Source: Deltaproteobacteria bacterium (GTDB lineage: Bacteria; Myxococcota_A; JAADFL01). From it: DNA of 64,000 bases. Location of the stretch: positions 15,337-79,336 of the forward strand of contig JAADFL010000187.1 of NCBI GenBank assembly GCA_013152945.1, read 5' to 3'. Made by a program: the position numbers and the translations under genes. The notes beneath the pieces are model-generated. The model searched no databases. It saw only the letters and a list, made by a program, of their open reading frames with translations, and was not told the origin of the DNA. Positions 25,046 through 36,689 of this stretch are shown piece by piece (position 1 is the first letter of the stretch; the number at the start of each line of letters is the position of its first letter).

Positions 25046-26671
25046 CTACCAGTCGAGGGGTATGTCACAGAGAACCGATGCGTCCAGTTGCATGAGACCC
25101 GCCTTGAGCTTTCCCCGGCTCATCAGCCAGCTTTCAACCCATGGAGTTTTTAGGAAAGCGGCCAGTCGTTTCAGATCTTTTTTTGTATCGGCTCCGGCGG
25201 CTTTTATTATGTTTACTCCAAGGTCGACGAATAAGGGTTCCCCGGTGAACAATAGGGAAATGGACCGGCACTGCCTTGGAACGAAGATCTTCGGGCCGAG
25301 AAAGATTTCCTGGTTTCGCGGCCAATGGAGGTGGAACCAATCCCTGGCGCCGTTCCTTGTCTCGCGCCTTTGTTCCAGTATTGGTCTGAACCTTGAAAGA
25401 TGCTCCAACAGGGCAGGATAAGCATGAATGTCCGTGCAAGTGTTTTTTGTTAGGTAGAGAACTTTTCGGCTCACTGTCGGTCGGTCACCCAGGAGATCAG
25501 ATTGGCGTAAAAAATCCCTGAACAAATTTTCCGGAACTCCGGACGATATCAATGAGCGGGCCTTGCTTGTTGAAAGGATGAAAACACCCTCACCAGGAGT
25601 AAAACCATGATCTTTGGCCCACTTTGAAGCAGCCTTCGGGGTCGGATCCATGTCATGAGCTTCAAGGACCCTTGCAATGGCCTTTATCGAGGCCTTTGCC
25701 GGCCCTGGTACCAGCCCTTGGCTGACAGTGAAATAATCTCCAAGTCTTGGCGCCCCACGGTGCCTTATTGCCGGCGCCGGAAACCAAGGCAGCCTATCAC
25801 CCGAATTTTTCGGTTGCGAACCGAACCATGATACAGCTCTGCCTTGAGGCTTGCCCCGGATGGCTTCCACAACTTGATTCAAACCCGGTCCTGGTATTTT
25901 CCATGTCAGGCGTTCCACCGGAACAGACTTGTGAAAACCGCCTTGTCTCAAAATCAGCAGGACTGCCGGTTGGGCGATATTCGGGCCGAAAGGCCTTCCA
26001 CCCAAGTCCATTAGGCACAACAATGTGCCTTCTCTTGCTATTCTTGCCCGGAGGGATCTTGCAGAGTCAGAATCTGCGAAAGATGAAGGGAGTATCAAAC
26101 AAAGCAAGCCGTTGATTTCGAGCAGGTCCAGGGCCTTGGAAACAAAATGCAGCGACAGGTCGCCCCTTGGGGCCTTCAGCCCTGAAAAACGGGCTGCCTG
26201 TGCAAGTGTGTCTGAATGATCTTCCTCTCCCAGGTGTGGGGGATTACCGATTATGAGGTCGTAACGACCGGGCCCCGGCCATGGGCCGGCCAATCCGTTG
26301 GAACTCGATATCCGGTTTCCAGCCTCTTGGGGCGGCATGCCTGCAGTCACCAAGACTTTTCTCGTCGCCTCGACTGCTTTGAAATCCTTGTCCATTCCAT
26401 ATAATGTATGGATTGCCTCCTCTCGGCCGAGCCCCTTGCCTACCAGGCCGGCAAAAGCAGCGCCAAGAAAAACACCGCTTCCGCAGGCAGGATCCAGGAT
26501 TGCCCTTGGAACCCGGTCAAGCTTGTCCAGCGCCAGTGCAACAGCCGCTGTTGCGAGTTTCGGCGGTGTGTAATAGGCACCCATGTGGCGTCTTTTTGAA
26601 TCGAGATGGGACAATCTTGCCTTGCCGAGGTCTGATGCCAGTTGGAGCAGATCTTCAGGTAATGTCTTCAT
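25046..26671 (-). CDS. Adenine-specific DNA methyltransferase (TaqI-like), no restriction partner seen
   Basis: 541 residues. The S-adenosylmethionine site is ILDPACGSGVFLGAAF (about residue 60). The catalytic motif IV reads IIGNPPHLGEE, that is NPPH where the family nearly always has NPPY or NPPF. A variable C-terminal half from about 300, with TKNTCTDIHAYPALLEHL and a late FLKTPWVESWLMS segment, is like the TaqI/Eco57I target-recognition region. It would methylate adenine N6 in an unknown site. No nuclease gene is adjacent, so it is an orphan methyltransferase in this window. It follows the flavoprotein gene by 23 bases. Confidence 0.85.
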   Translation of the reverse strand: MKTLPEDLLQLASDLGKARLSHLDSKRRHMGAYYTPPKLATAAVALALDKLDRVPRAILDPACGSGVFLGAAFAGLVGKGLGREEAIHTLYGMDKDFKAVEATRKVLVTAGMPPQEAGNRISSSNGLAGPWPGPGRYDLIIGNPPHLGEEDHSDTLAQAARFSGLKAPRGDLSLHFVSKALDLLEINGLLCLILPSSFADSDSARSLRARIAREGTLLCLMDLGGRPFGPNIAQPAVLLILRQGGFHKSVPVERLTWKIPGPGLNQVVEAIRGKPQGRAVSWFGSQPKNSGDRLPWFPAPAIRHRGAPRLGDYFTVSQGLVPGPAKASIKAIARVLEAHDMDPTPKAASKWAKDHGFTPGEGVFILSTSKARSLISSGVPENLFRDFLRQSDLLGDRPTVSRKVLYLTKNTCTDIHAYPALLEHLSRFRPILEQRRETRNGARDWFHLHWPRNQEIFLGPKIFVPRQCRSISLLFTGEPLFVDLGVNIIKAAGADTKKDLKRLAAFLKTPWVESWLMSRGKLKAGLMQLDASVLCDIPLDW

Positions 26672-26694
26672 ATAATCTTCTTTGACATGCTCCC

Positions 26695-27996
26695 TTAAAT
26701 GTCTGCAGCCGATTTTTCAGATGCTTCGATACCTTGTGCCATGGATGAGTCCATAGAGCCGTACTCCCACCTTCCGTACCTGCCGGCGGTTTTGATTCGA
26801 TGTTTCGCAAGGAACCGGTTTATTTCCGGGAGAGCCCTTTCCCTGGACCTAGTATAATCCACGTATGCAGGATCCATCACAACGCAGTGTTCTTCCAAGA
26901 TATTATTTCGGCCTGAAAGAATGCCGCACGAAACCAAGTCACATTCGGCCCTTTTTATCAATGCCTTTTCATTTACACATCCTCCCCTGCACCCGATTTC
27001 CACATACATGGAATGACAGCCTCCGGGAGCCAGGTGAGGTGCAAAGTTCGTGTAAAAGCCTACGCGCAGGAAAACCCACTTGTGTTCAGGAAAATAGATC
27101 CAATGCGAGCCGGTTGGAGCCGGTCCCTTAACGCCCAAGTTCAAGACAAGCATCTTGGATGCCGACAATGCCCTGTGCCATCTTCTGTAGTTCTTGGGCC
27201 TGGGATCCAGGATTCTCAGCAGCGACGGCAAGGGTATGGTCGAAATCAGGCTGCTGAAGCCAATGTTTTCTCCGGAACTCAGCTCTATGGTCTTTTGCTC
27301 GAGATCAATACGGACAGCCTCTGAATCTATTCGTACATTCCTGGTTCCCTTTGCAAGACATTTTGGGAGCTCTTCAATGGAACCCTGTGACGGGTACAGA
27401 AAAGAGGCATTGTAACCATATGACCTTGTTTTATCACCAAGTGCACCTCTCCTGATCTCGGCGGCGCTGGGTTTCGGCACCGACCACGTGGTCCATTTTG
27501 TAGTAATTCCGGTAAGACTGCGGCTGAACAACTTTTGGTTGTAAGGAATAAAGAACATGCGGGCCATTTCGATGCCAAAAGTGCGGGTCACAAAGGCTTT
27601 GAAAGAGTCGGCAGGCTTAAAAGGTTTCCTATTGGTTCCTTTTTTTCTTGCTCTTTCATATGACGCCAGAACTCGCCGGGCGGTTTGCGGACCCAGATGA
27701 TACAAGTTCGCCTGAAACGGAAAGGGAACCCTTTTATCTCCAATCCATATTTCAGCGCTTCTATCGTGCCGGTCGAAAAGATCCGGGCATTTTTCCGCCA
27801 GTAGTTCCTTGGTTCGCTTATTGTTCACATGAAGGAGGTGGCCTGAGAAATCAAATGTGAACTTTCCTGCTTTGAATGATCTCGAATATCCGCCGATTCT
27901 TGGTTCTTTTTCGATTACGACATAGTCCTTACCAAGGTTTTCCAGTGTACTTGCGGCCGCGAGCCCGGCAACACCAGCTCCCAGGATTGCTATCAT
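26695..27996 (-). CDS. FAD-dependent oxidoreductase, UDP-galactopyranose-mutase/protoporphyrinogen-oxidase-like
   Basis: 433 residues. The FAD-binding Rossmann motif is at the very N-terminus (MIAILGAGVAGLAAASTLENLGKDYVVIEKE), followed by RIGGYSRSF and FDFSGHLLH, which is closer to UDP-galactopyranose mutase-like and amine-oxidase-like members than to true HemY. Later marks are PFQANLYHL, MFFIPYNQKLF and a C-terminal GRYGRWEYGSMDSSMAQGIEAS, the second FAD contact. Its substrate cannot be named; a glycan or isoprenoid precursor is possible. GGGGGCAAG precedes the ATG. Co-transcribed with the methyltransferase. Confidence 0.8.
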   Translation of the reverse strand: MIAILGAGVAGLAAASTLENLGKDYVVIEKEPRIGGYSRSFKAGKFTFDFSGHLLHVNNKRTKELLAEKCPDLFDRHDRSAEIWIGDKRVPFPFQANLYHLGPQTARRVLASYERARKKGTNRKPFKPADSFKAFVTRTFGIEMARMFFIPYNQKLFSRSLTGITTKWTTWSVPKPSAAEIRRGALGDKTRSYGYNASFLYPSQGSIEELPKCLAKGTRNVRIDSEAVRIDLEQKTIELSSGENIGFSSLISTIPLPSLLRILDPRPKNYRRWHRALSASKMLVLNLGVKGPAPTGSHWIYFPEHKWVFLRVGFYTNFAPHLAPGGCHSMYVEIGCRGGCVNEKALIKRAECDLVSCGILSGRNNILEEHCVVMDPAYVDYTRSRERALPEINRFLAKHRIKTAGRYGRWEYGSMDSSMAQGIEASEKSAADI

Positions 27997-28070
27997 CTTG
28001 CCCCCAAGTCCGGCAGGTATGATCTTGACAGGCCTTGGAGTCTCATTGAAACATCGATAACAGGCAGACC

Positions 28071-28304
28071 CTAGTAATCAGTTGCAACCAATGTTTCTGT
28101 CTGGGCGACTCCTTGAATACCACGAAGTTGTTTCATTATGGTATTGGTAAGCCTGTTGATATTCTTGGCTTGTACGGCCAGTATGGCATCCCACCTGCCA
28201 AAGACCAGTGTGACATCTTCGATACCTTCGGTCATCCTGATCTGGTTGAGGGCATCCTTCTCCAGTCCCGGAACCAATTGTAATAGTATGAAACCGCGTA
28301 CCAT
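28071..28304 (-). CDS. Lrp/AsnC ligand-binding domain protein (no DNA-binding part)
   Basis: 77 residues from the ATG at 28304, chosen over one four codons upstream because the earlier codons (ATGGAGGAAGAG) themselves form the ribosome site. The sequence VRGFILLQLVPGLEKDALNQI and VTLVFGRWDAILAVQAKN matches the RAM (AsnC effector) domain; the helix-turn-helix half is absent. Such stand-alone RAM proteins bind amino acids or similar ligands and may modulate full-length Lrp proteins. It lies upstream of the flavoprotein on the same strand with a gap of about 70 bases. Confidence 0.85.
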   Translation of the reverse strand: MVRGFILLQLVPGLEKDALNQIRMTEGIEDVTLVFGRWDAILAVQAKNINRLTNTIMKQLRGIQGVAQTETLVATDY

Positions 28305-28916
28305 CTCTTCCTCCATTTTTCTTTTTGCGCCAAGACCCTGCCTTTGTTTGCAAGGTAATGAACAAAAAGCAGGAGCTATTGCCTAGCAATGCTCGATGAT
28401 TATGTCAAGGGATCCGCCGATGTTGGTTGGCAGAGCCGTTGCTGATAATATTTTTTGTATCCCCTTCCGTCCCCTCCATCCGTCCCCAAAAGCCCCAAAG
28501 GGGCGAAATAAAATAGCCTGGGGCAACGCCCCAGGAATTATTGGTACCAAACGATCCCCCTCGCCCGCTCTGCCGGGAGAGGGGGACAAAAGGGGGTGAG
28601 GGCGGTGGAAAGCCGGCCTGGTCCAGGAGATAAAATACAAATTGTTCGGCTTTTTTTCATGCCTTGAAAATCAACCTGGGTGGGGAGAGCATGACAAATA
28701 TGTCTCATACCCGCCTGATAATAACTGTATCATTTTACCCAGTAGCCTCGGTATGGCTGTAGAAAATAATACATGTAGACTCTGACCATGATCCTGGTTG
28801 CAGGAAATCCTTTGTAAATTCAATGCACTGTTAACTTGGGGCAGATGGCATGATTGATGCTTTATGAGATAGCAGAGCAGGCGATACAGCTTGCCTAAAA
28901 GTAAAAGGAGGTCGTC
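28305..28916. other. Intergenic region with a palindromic repeat, between divergent genes
   Basis: Six hundred bases without a credible gene. Positions about 28480-28612 hold a GC-rich palindromic repeat described separately. The rest is AT-richer. Near the right end lies AAAAGGAGGTCGTC, the ribosome site of the SHOCT gene. No clear metal-regulator operator was recognised upstream of the copper genes. Confidence 0.5.
28480..28612. repeat. REP/MITE-like palindromic element
   Basis: Three nested inverted repeats follow each other: GCCCC-AAA-GGGGC (about 28489-28502), CCTGGGGC-AAC-GCCCCAGG (about 28516-28535) and a run CCCCCTCGCCCGCTCTGCCGGGAGAGGG ending in GGGGGTGAGGGCGG. The GCCCCAAAGGGGCGAAATA and CCTGGGGCAACGCCCCAGG type of unit is familiar as a dispersed intergenic element in several bacterial phyla. 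Only one copy is visible here, so the claim that it is dispersed is inference. Confidence 0.6.
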
Positions 28917-29147
28917 ATGAATTGGATGGGTGGATACGGACACATGGGATATATGTGGTTCTGGTGGCTGCTTGGAGTGCTGTTACTGGCGGCGATTATC
29001 TGGATCTTCTCCAGGGCAATGGCCCATGGGACCCGGCCGATAAAGCCTGCACAGGAATCACCCGAGCAAATCCTAAAGCGCCGCTATGCTGCCGGGGAGA
29101 TCGACCGAGAGGAGTTTACTTCACTCTTACAAGACCTGCGAATATAG
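28917..29147 (+). CDS. Small membrane protein with SHOCT domain
   Basis: 76 residues. A Met/Trp/His/Gly-rich N-terminus (MNWMGGYGHMGYMWFWW) leads into one transmembrane helix (LLGVLLLAAIIWIFSRAM). The C-terminal SHOCT domain is EQILKRRYAAGEIDREEFTSLLQDL. SHOCT proteins of this short form often precede copper-exporting ATPases; the Met/His-rich N-terminus would suit metal contact, which is inference. AAAAGGAGG is directly upstream. It is followed by the DUF302 remnant and the copper ATPase, all in one direction. Confidence 0.85.
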   Translation: MNWMGGYGHMGYMWFWWLLGVLLLAAIIWIFSRAMAHGTRPIKPAQESPEQILKRRYAAGEIDREEFTSLLQDLRI

Positions 29148-29163
29148 GATCAGGGAGGCAACC

Positions 29164-29346
29164 ATGGCTGTAATCGATTACGGATTTACTAAAACAGTAA
29201 AGGGAAATCTGGAGGACGTGAAAAAGCAGGATATCATTGACGTCCGAGCCACCATAAAGCAGTTGGATGTCGACCTCAATCCCTACGTCATACCGGGTGC
29301 CTGCAATCCGCCTTTTGCCCACCAGGCTCTGCAGAGGTTGATATGA
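29164..29346 (+). pseudogene. Shortened DUF302-domain gene
   Basis: 60 residues. It starts like DUF302 proteins (MAVIDYGFTKTVKGNLEDV), then passes straight to [33 protein letters not shown]. The segment usually in between, about 17 residues with GFGVLTE, is missing in frame, and the frame ends where the family normally continues for 50 or more residues. DUF302 domains bind small ligands or metals in the periplasm or cytoplasm; this copy is unlikely to fold. GGGAGGC precedes ATG 29164 and the stop overlaps the ATPase ATG at 29343, so it may survive as a translation coupler. Confidence 0.6.
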
Positions 29347-31832
29347 ACATGGCCGGTAAAAAAGGAGTAACTGGTGAGCACCTTGATCCGGTTTGCGGCA
29401 TGACCGTGAGTGAAGACACCCCGTACATGTTGGAACACCGGGGTGAGACAATTTTCTTCTGCTCGACACACTGCCTGGAGAAGTTCCGATCCGCTCCGGA
29501 AAAGTATCAAGAGAACGGCGAGTCCGCAGCCGGGCATGGCGCTCATGGACACTATGGCCAAACCGAGACCTCGTCCTGTCCCAGTTGCGCCGAGTTGGTC
29601 ACCGGCACCAAGTGGGTTTGTCCCATGCATCCCGGGGTGGTGGCCGACGAGCCCGGAAACTGTCCCAAGTGTGGCATGGCGTTGGAGGCGGAATCGCCTG
29701 TGGAAACAGCCCTTACCACCCGTTGGACCTGTCCCATGCATCCCGAAGTGGTGGCCGACGAGCCCGGAAACTGTCCCAAGTGTGGCATGGCACTTGAGGC
29801 AATAACGATTACGGCGGAGGAGCAGCCCAACCCCGAATTGCATGACATGACAAAGCGCTTCTGGTTCGCGTTGGCCCTGGGTGTTCCCTTGCTTGTCATC
29901 GCCATGGGCGACATGTTGCCCGGCCAACCCATTTCAGATCTCGTCGGACCGCGACTCCGGATGTGGCTGGAACTTGGTTTGGCTGCGCCTGTGTGCCTTT
30001 GGGCTGCATGGCCCTTCTACGTCCGTGCGGTTCGATCGGTGCGGACACTTAACCTAAACATGTTCACGTTGATCGGTCTGGGTGTGTCGACGGCCTTTGT
30101 CTACTCGACTGTGGCTGCACTGGCTCCAGGAGTCTTCCCCGAATCTTTTCGTGATAGTAACGGTCAAGTAGCTGTATATTTCGAAGCCTCGGCGGTGATC
30201 GTTGCATTGATCCTGCTGGGTCAGGTGCTCGAGCTGCGGGCAAGGGAGCGTACAGGCCGGGCGGTAAGGGCTCTGATGGAGTTGGCGCCTGTAGCGGCCC
30301 GGCGCATTGAGCCGGACGGCAGGGAGCGCGATGTAAACCTCGATCAGGTGAAGGTCGGTGACCATCTGCGGGTACGACCCGGTGAGAAGATACCGGTCGA
30401 CGGCGTTGTGATCGAGGGAGGAAGCAGCGTAGACGAGTCCATGGTCACCGGAGAAGCCATGCCCTTGAGCAAGAACCCCGGGGATGCGGTCATCGGCGGC
30501 ACCGTGAACGGCTCCGGGGCCCTCATTGTCGAGGCCCGGAAGGTGGGATCCGATACCCTTTTGTCTCGAATCATCGACTTGGTGGCCCAGGCCCAGCGCT
30601 CGCGTGCGCCGATTCAAAAACTCGCCGATGTCGTGGCCGGCTGGTTCGTGCCTATTGTCATCGCCATCGCCGCTGTAACATTCGGCGTCTGGGCCCTGTG
30701 GGGGCCGGAGCCACGCCTGGCCTATGCCCTGGTAAACGCGGTAGCAGTGCTGATCATTGCCTGCCCCTGTGCCCTGGGCCTTGCCACACCTGTGTCGATT
30801 ATGGTGGCCACGGGCAGGGGTGCTGGGGCAGGAGTACTGTTCAGAAACGCCGAGGCAATCGAGACCATGCGGAAGGTCGACACCCTGGTAGTCGACAAGA
30901 CAGGCACACTTACCGAGGGCAAACCGAAGCTGGTGACGGTGCAGTCGCCGGCTGGGGACGAAAATCGCCTGCTGTCATTGGCTGCGGCCATCGAGCGCCC
31001 AAGCGAGCACCCTCTGGGCCGGGCCATCGTCGAGGCGGCCGCGAAGCGTGCCATCTCCACCGAGCTGCCGGTCGAAGATTTCCAGGCCGTTTCCGGCCAG
31101 GGAGTACGCGGCCGGGTAAACGGTGAAGATGTGTTGCTGGGCAACGAAAAGCTGCTTGCGGGATCCGGGCTCGAGCCAGGCGGACTGGCAGCCGAAGCAG
31201 GGCGCTTGCGGGCAGAGGCCCATACAGTGATGTTCCTGGCTGTGGGCGGGCAGGTTCTCGGCCTGCTTGGCGTTGCCGACCCGGTCAAGGAGACCACGCC
31301 GAAGGCCCTCGCGGCCTTGCGCGATGAGGGGCTTAAGATCGTCATGCTTACCGGTGACAGCGAGTCCACTGCCCGGGCCGTAGCCGGTCAACTGGGCATC
31401 GGGAGCGTTGTCGCCGGGGTGCTGCCCGAACGCAAAGCAGAGGTGGTACGGCAACTCAAACAGGAAGGCCGGGTTGTGGCCATGGCCGGAGACGGCGTCA
31501 ACGATGCTCCGGCACTGGCACTGGCGGACGTGGGCATCGCAATGGGCACAGGAACCGATGTGGCCATGGAGTCGGCGGGAGTAACGCTCGTGAAAGGGGA
31601 TCTACGCGGAATAGTGAGGGCTCGCAGGCTATCACGTGCCACTATGCGCAATATCAGGCAGAACCTGTTCTGGGCCTTTGCCTACAACTTGCTGGGGGTG
31701 CCCATCGCAGCAGGAGTGCTCTATCCCACCTTCGGGCTGCTGCTTAGCCCGGTAATCGCTGCTGCGGCCATGAGTTTTTCCTCTGTCTCGGTCATATCCA
31801 ATGCCCTGCGACTGCGCCGAGCCCGCATCTAA
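29343..31832 (+). CDS. Copper-type P1B ATPase with YHS and two heavy-metal-binding domains
   Basis: 829 residues. N-terminal YHS domain ([25 protein letters not shown]), then two nearly identical metal-binding modules with CPMHP and [10 protein letters not shown], whose first Cys are residues 93 and 130. Eight transmembrane helices follow. The core has CPC at about 474-476 ([13 protein letters not shown]), the phosphorylated Asp518 in [21 protein letters not shown] and [20 protein letters not shown], and the last helix has [18 protein letters not shown] plus MxxSS places it with Cu(I) exporters. It would pump copper out of the cytoplasm. The GC-rich codon use is visibly unlike that of the flanking genes, which suggests acquisition by transfer. 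Confidence 0.92.
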   Translation: MNMAGKKGVTGEHLDPVCGMTVSEDTPYMLEHRGETIFFCSTHCLEKFRSAPEKYQENGESAAGHGAHGHYGQTETSSCPSCAELVTGTKWVCPMHPGVVADEPGNCPKCGMALEAESPVETALTTRWTCPMHPEVVADEPGNCPKCGMALEAITITAEEQPNPELHDMTKRFWFALALGVPLLVIAMGDMLPGQPISDLVGPRLRMWLELGLAAPVCLWAAWPFYVRAVRSVRTLNLNMFTLIGLGVSTAFVYSTVAALAPGVFPESFRDSNGQVAVYFEASAVIVALILLGQVLELRARERTGRAVRALMELAPVAARRIEPDGRERDVNLDQVKVGDHLRVRPGEKIPVDGVVIEGGSSVDESMVTGEAMPLSKNPGDAVIGGTVNGSGALIVEARKVGSDTLLSRIIDLVAQAQRSRAPIQKLADVVAGWFVPIVIAIAAVTFGVWALWGPEPRLAYALVNAVAVLIIACPCALGLATPVSIMVATGRGAGAGVLFRNAEAIETMRKVDTLVVDKTGTLTEGKPKLVTVQSPAGDENRLLSLAAAIERPSEHPLGRAIVEAAAKRAISTELPVEDFQAVSGQGVRGRVNGEDVLLGNEKLLAGSGLEPGGLAAEAGRLRAEAHTVMFLAVGGQVLGLLGVADPVKETTPKALAALRDEGLKIVMLTGDSESTARAVAGQLGIGSVVAGVLPERKAEVVRQLKQEGRVVAMAGDGVNDAPALALADVGIAMGTGTDVAMESAGVTLVKGDLRGIVRARRLSRATMRNIRQNLFWAFAYNLLGVPIAAGVLYPTFGLLLSPVIAAAAMSFSSVSVISNALRLRRARI

Positions 31833-32079
31833 CACGGATTGCCTCCAGCCCAAAGCTTTATCCCGGCTGAGCAGGCCGGTTCAGTGAACATACCATAGCC
31901 TACAATCCGCCCCGGTCAACACGGCGGGAATCACGGCTGTCCCAGTTAAGAAACATTGGACCAATAATAGCTTGACCAGAAAATCCAGATCTTTACATGC
32001 CGTTCATTATCAGTTACTAACTTGCCATGGTTTTAGGGTGCAGAATGCAAATCTTGAGAAAGCATTTCGAGACATCGAG

Positions 32080-34230
32080 GTGAAGACAGGAAAAATATTA
32101 TCATTGGCCTGGCTCTTCTGCTTGATGATGAATGGAGCATGTATCCATCAGGATAGGATAGCAAAGCAAACAGAGGTTCAAATGGAAGATAACCCGTTAT
32201 TCAAAGACTTTGACACCCCTTTTGGTGTCCCTGTATTCGACCGAATCGAGAACAGGCATTATCTGCCTGCCTTTGAGAAAGGAATCGAACTGCATGACCG
32301 CGAGATAGAAAGTATTGCAGGCGACACAAGATCGCCTGAATTCGAAAACACCATTGCCGCCCTGGATCGGAGCGGTGAATTCCTGGACCGGGTCTCCAAT
32401 GTGTTCTTTGGATTGTTGAGCGCAAACACCAATGACGAGATGCAGCAGATTGCCAAGAAGGTCGCCCCTGCCCTCTCGAAGCACAGGGACGATATTTTGC
32501 TCAATAGGAGCCTGTTCGAACGCGTTAAGGCGATTTATGCCAAGAGAGGCGAACTTGACCTGACACCGGAGCAAAAAACTCTACTGCGTGAAACGTACCA
32601 GGATTTTGTACGTGGCGGAGCGGATCTTGACAGGGATGCAAGGAAGCGCCTCCGCGAAATCAACAAGCGGCTTTCGGTACTCGAGTTGGAGTTCCGGGAG
32701 CATGTTCTCAAGGAAAACAACAGATTCGAGCTTGTTATTGAAAACAAGGAAGACCTGGCAGGCCTGCCGGAACGGGTCGTAGCCGGTGCTGCAAAGGCCG
32801 CAAAGGACCGGGGCCGTGAAGGAGCTTGGGTTTTCACGCTTCACAAGCCCAGCCTGATTCCTTTCCTGCAATTCTCAAAGCGCAGGGAACTTCGCAGGAA
32901 GATGTTCGAGGCCTATATAACGAAAGGGGACCACAACGACGACCTGGACAATAAGAACATATTGAAAGAGATTATTCAGCTTCGCATCGAGAAGGCGGAA
33001 CTGCTGGGATATCGAAACTACGCCGGGTTCAAGCTTGCAAGAAGAATGGCCAAGACACCAAAGAACGTTTACGAACTGCTTGACCGTATATGGGAAAAGG
33101 CCTTGCCGGCCGCCCGGCGCGAGGCAGAGCAACTACAGGAGTTGGTACATAAGGAAGGCCACGACTTCGTTTTGGAGCCCTGGGACTGGTGGTACTATGC
33201 GGAGAAACTTCGGAAAAGACTATACGACCTCGACGAGAACGAGCTTCGGCCTTACTTCGAGTTGGAAAACGTATTGCATGGTGTCTTTGACCTGGCGAAT
33301 CGCCTGTATGGTATCCGGTTCGTGGAGAGGCACGATCTTCCCAAGTACAATGAGGATGTCAGGACATTCGAGGTCAAGGATAAGGATGGTTCCCTCCTGG
33401 GAGTATTCTATGTGGACTACTTTCCAAGGCCGTCCAAGAGCGGCGGGGCCTGGTGTGGAAACTACCGGGAAGAGTACAAGGTGGGTGGCCGCAGGATTGT
33501 TCCGGTGGTGGTAAACGTGGGCAACTTCTCGATGCCCACGGACGACAAGCCGGCCCTGTTGAGCTTCGAGGAGGTCAGGACCCTGTTTCACGAGTTTGGA
33601 CACGCCTTGCATGCCTTGTTTGAAGACACTGTGTACAAGGGCAGTGCCGAGAATATCGACGTGGACTTCGTCGAGTTGCCTTCCCAGTTCATGGAGAACT
33701 GGGCCGCCGAACCCCAGGTCCTGAAGATGTACGCACGTCATTATAAGACCGGTGAGCCCATGCCGGATGCGCTAATAGCCAAAATAGAAAATAGCCGGCA
33801 TTTCAACCAGGGCTTCGAGACTGTGGAGTATATGGCGGCGTGCTTTCTCGATATGGACTGGCACATGTTGGAAAAACCAACCGACATGGACGTACGCGCT
33901 TTCGATAAGGCCTCCATGAAAAAAATCGGTCTCATTCCCCAGATAGCCGTCAGGTATCACAGCACCTATTTCGAGCACATTTTTTCCGGTGATTTCTATG
34001 CAGCAGGTTACTACAGCTACATCTGGTCCCAGGTGCTTGATGCGGATGCGTTCGCCGCATTCAAAGAGGCAGGTCTCTTCAACCCCGAGGTTGCGGAGTC
34101 ATTTCGAACGAACGTATTATCTCAGGGCGGCGCAGAAGACCCTATGTCATTGTTCGTACGATTCCGCGGCAGGGAACCTAGAATCGAGCCTTTGCTCAAA
34201 CGCAAGGGAATGCTTGGTACCGGAAAGTAG
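32080..34230 (+). CDS. M3-family oligopeptidase (peptidyl-dipeptidase-like), possible lipoprotein
   Basis: 717 residues from the GTG at 32080; a TTG at 31972 is also open. The GTG gives a lipoprotein-like start (KTGKILSLAWLFCLMMNGAC) though the -3 residue is Asn and the ribosome site is weak. The zinc site is HEFGH (first His about residue 504) with a downstream ENWAAEPQVL segment that supplies the third ligand Glu. Members such as OpdA and Dcp cut short peptides of signal-peptide or nutrient origin. If it is lipidated, it would act outside the cytoplasm, as Dcp does. No partner gene is adjacent; it converges with nth. Confidence 0.88.
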   Translation: MKTGKILSLAWLFCLMMNGACIHQDRIAKQTEVQMEDNPLFKDFDTPFGVPVFDRIENRHYLPAFEKGIELHDREIESIAGDTRSPEFENTIAALDRSGEFLDRVSNVFFGLLSANTNDEMQQIAKKVAPALSKHRDDILLNRSLFERVKAIYAKRGELDLTPEQKTLLRETYQDFVRGGADLDRDARKRLREINKRLSVLELEFREHVLKENNRFELVIENKEDLAGLPERVVAGAAKAAKDRGREGAWVFTLHKPSLIPFLQFSKRRELRRKMFEAYITKGDHNDDLDNKNILKEIIQLRIEKAELLGYRNYAGFKLARRMAKTPKNVYELLDRIWEKALPAARREAEQLQELVHKEGHDFVLEPWDWWYYAEKLRKRLYDLDENELRPYFELENVLHGVFDLANRLYGIRFVERHDLPKYNEDVRTFEVKDKDGSLLGVFYVDYFPRPSKSGGAWCGNYREEYKVGGRRIVPVVVNVGNFSMPTDDKPALLSFEEVRTLFHEFGHALHALFEDTVYKGSAENIDVDFVELPSQFMENWAAEPQVLKMYARHYKTGEPMPDALIAKIENSRHFNQGFETVEYMAACFLDMDWHMLEKPTDMDVRAFDKASMKKIGLIPQIAVRYHSTYFEHIFSGDFYAAGYYSYIWSQVLDADAFAAFKEAGLFNPEVAESFRTNVLSQGGAEDPMSLFVRFRGREPRIEPLLKRKGMLGTGK

Positions 34231-34325
34231 AACCGTGTTGTACGATAGCATTTCGATCTGCCTCATCGACTCCCGGTTCAACCAAACATCAGACCGGTTG
34301 GCTTGAGATATCATCCATGCCTCTT

Positions 34326-34973
34326 TCATGCACGCGATGGGCAATAAGTTGCCAGGAGGCACCGCCCGCACAACGGCTTTCTGGCCTTGCAGATCTGTCT
34401 TCCGTGTAGTATCAAGGCATGACTGAGAAAAACCCATGAATCCCTTGGAAAGGCATTCATGAGGTCCTGCTCGATTTTGCCGGGATCTTTTTCACGGCTG
34501 AGTCCCAGCCGCCCTGCCAAACGCTTTACATGGGTGTCGACCGTTATGGCAGGGATGTTGAACCATGTTCCAAGCACAACATTTGCCGTCTTCCTGCCGA
34601 CACCTCGAAGTTTCACCAGTGCATCCATTTCGGCAGGTACCTCTCCATTGTATTTTTCGACCAGTTCCCGGGAACATTCCTTTATTGACCTCGCCTTGTT
34701 CTTATAAAAACCCGTGGATTTAATATCTTGCATCAACTCGTCAATGTCCGCCTCTGCAAAGGCCTTGGGCCCTTTGTACTTGGTGAACAAGTGCTTCGTA
34801 ACCTGGTTGACCCTCTCGTCGGTGCACTGGGCGGACAATATAGTGGCAACAAGAAGATTGAAAGGGCTGTCGTGCCCCAAGGTGCATCCAGCGTCCGGGT
34901 AAGCCTCCTTCAGCTTCCCAAGCAATATGCCGGCTCTCTTTTCCGGGACGGGTGATTTCCTATTCCTGGCCAT
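34326..34973 (-). CDS. nth: Endonuclease III
   Basis: 215 residues, typical. It removes oxidised pyrimidines and nicks the abasic site. Helix-hairpin-helix LRGVGRKTANVVLG supplies the catalytic Lys128, and Asp146 lies in VDTHVKRLAGRLG. The C-terminal [4Fe-4S] loop has Cys195, 202, 205 and 211 in the normal C-x6-C-x2-C-x5-C spacing. It follows the PolX-type gene on the same strand by 18 bases, a repair pair. Confidence 0.95.
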   Translation of the reverse strand: MARNRKSPVPEKRAGILLGKLKEAYPDAGCTLGHDSPFNLLVATILSAQCTDERVNQVTKHLFTKYKGPKAFAEADIDELMQDIKSTGFYKNKARSIKECSRELVEKYNGEVPAEMDALVKLRGVGRKTANVVLGTWFNIPAITVDTHVKRLAGRLGLSREKDPGKIEQDLMNAFPRDSWVFLSHALILHGRQICKARKPLCGRCLLATYCPSRA

Positions 34974-34991
34974 TATATTCCTCCTGTCCGC

Positions 34992-36689
<1,698 letters not shown>

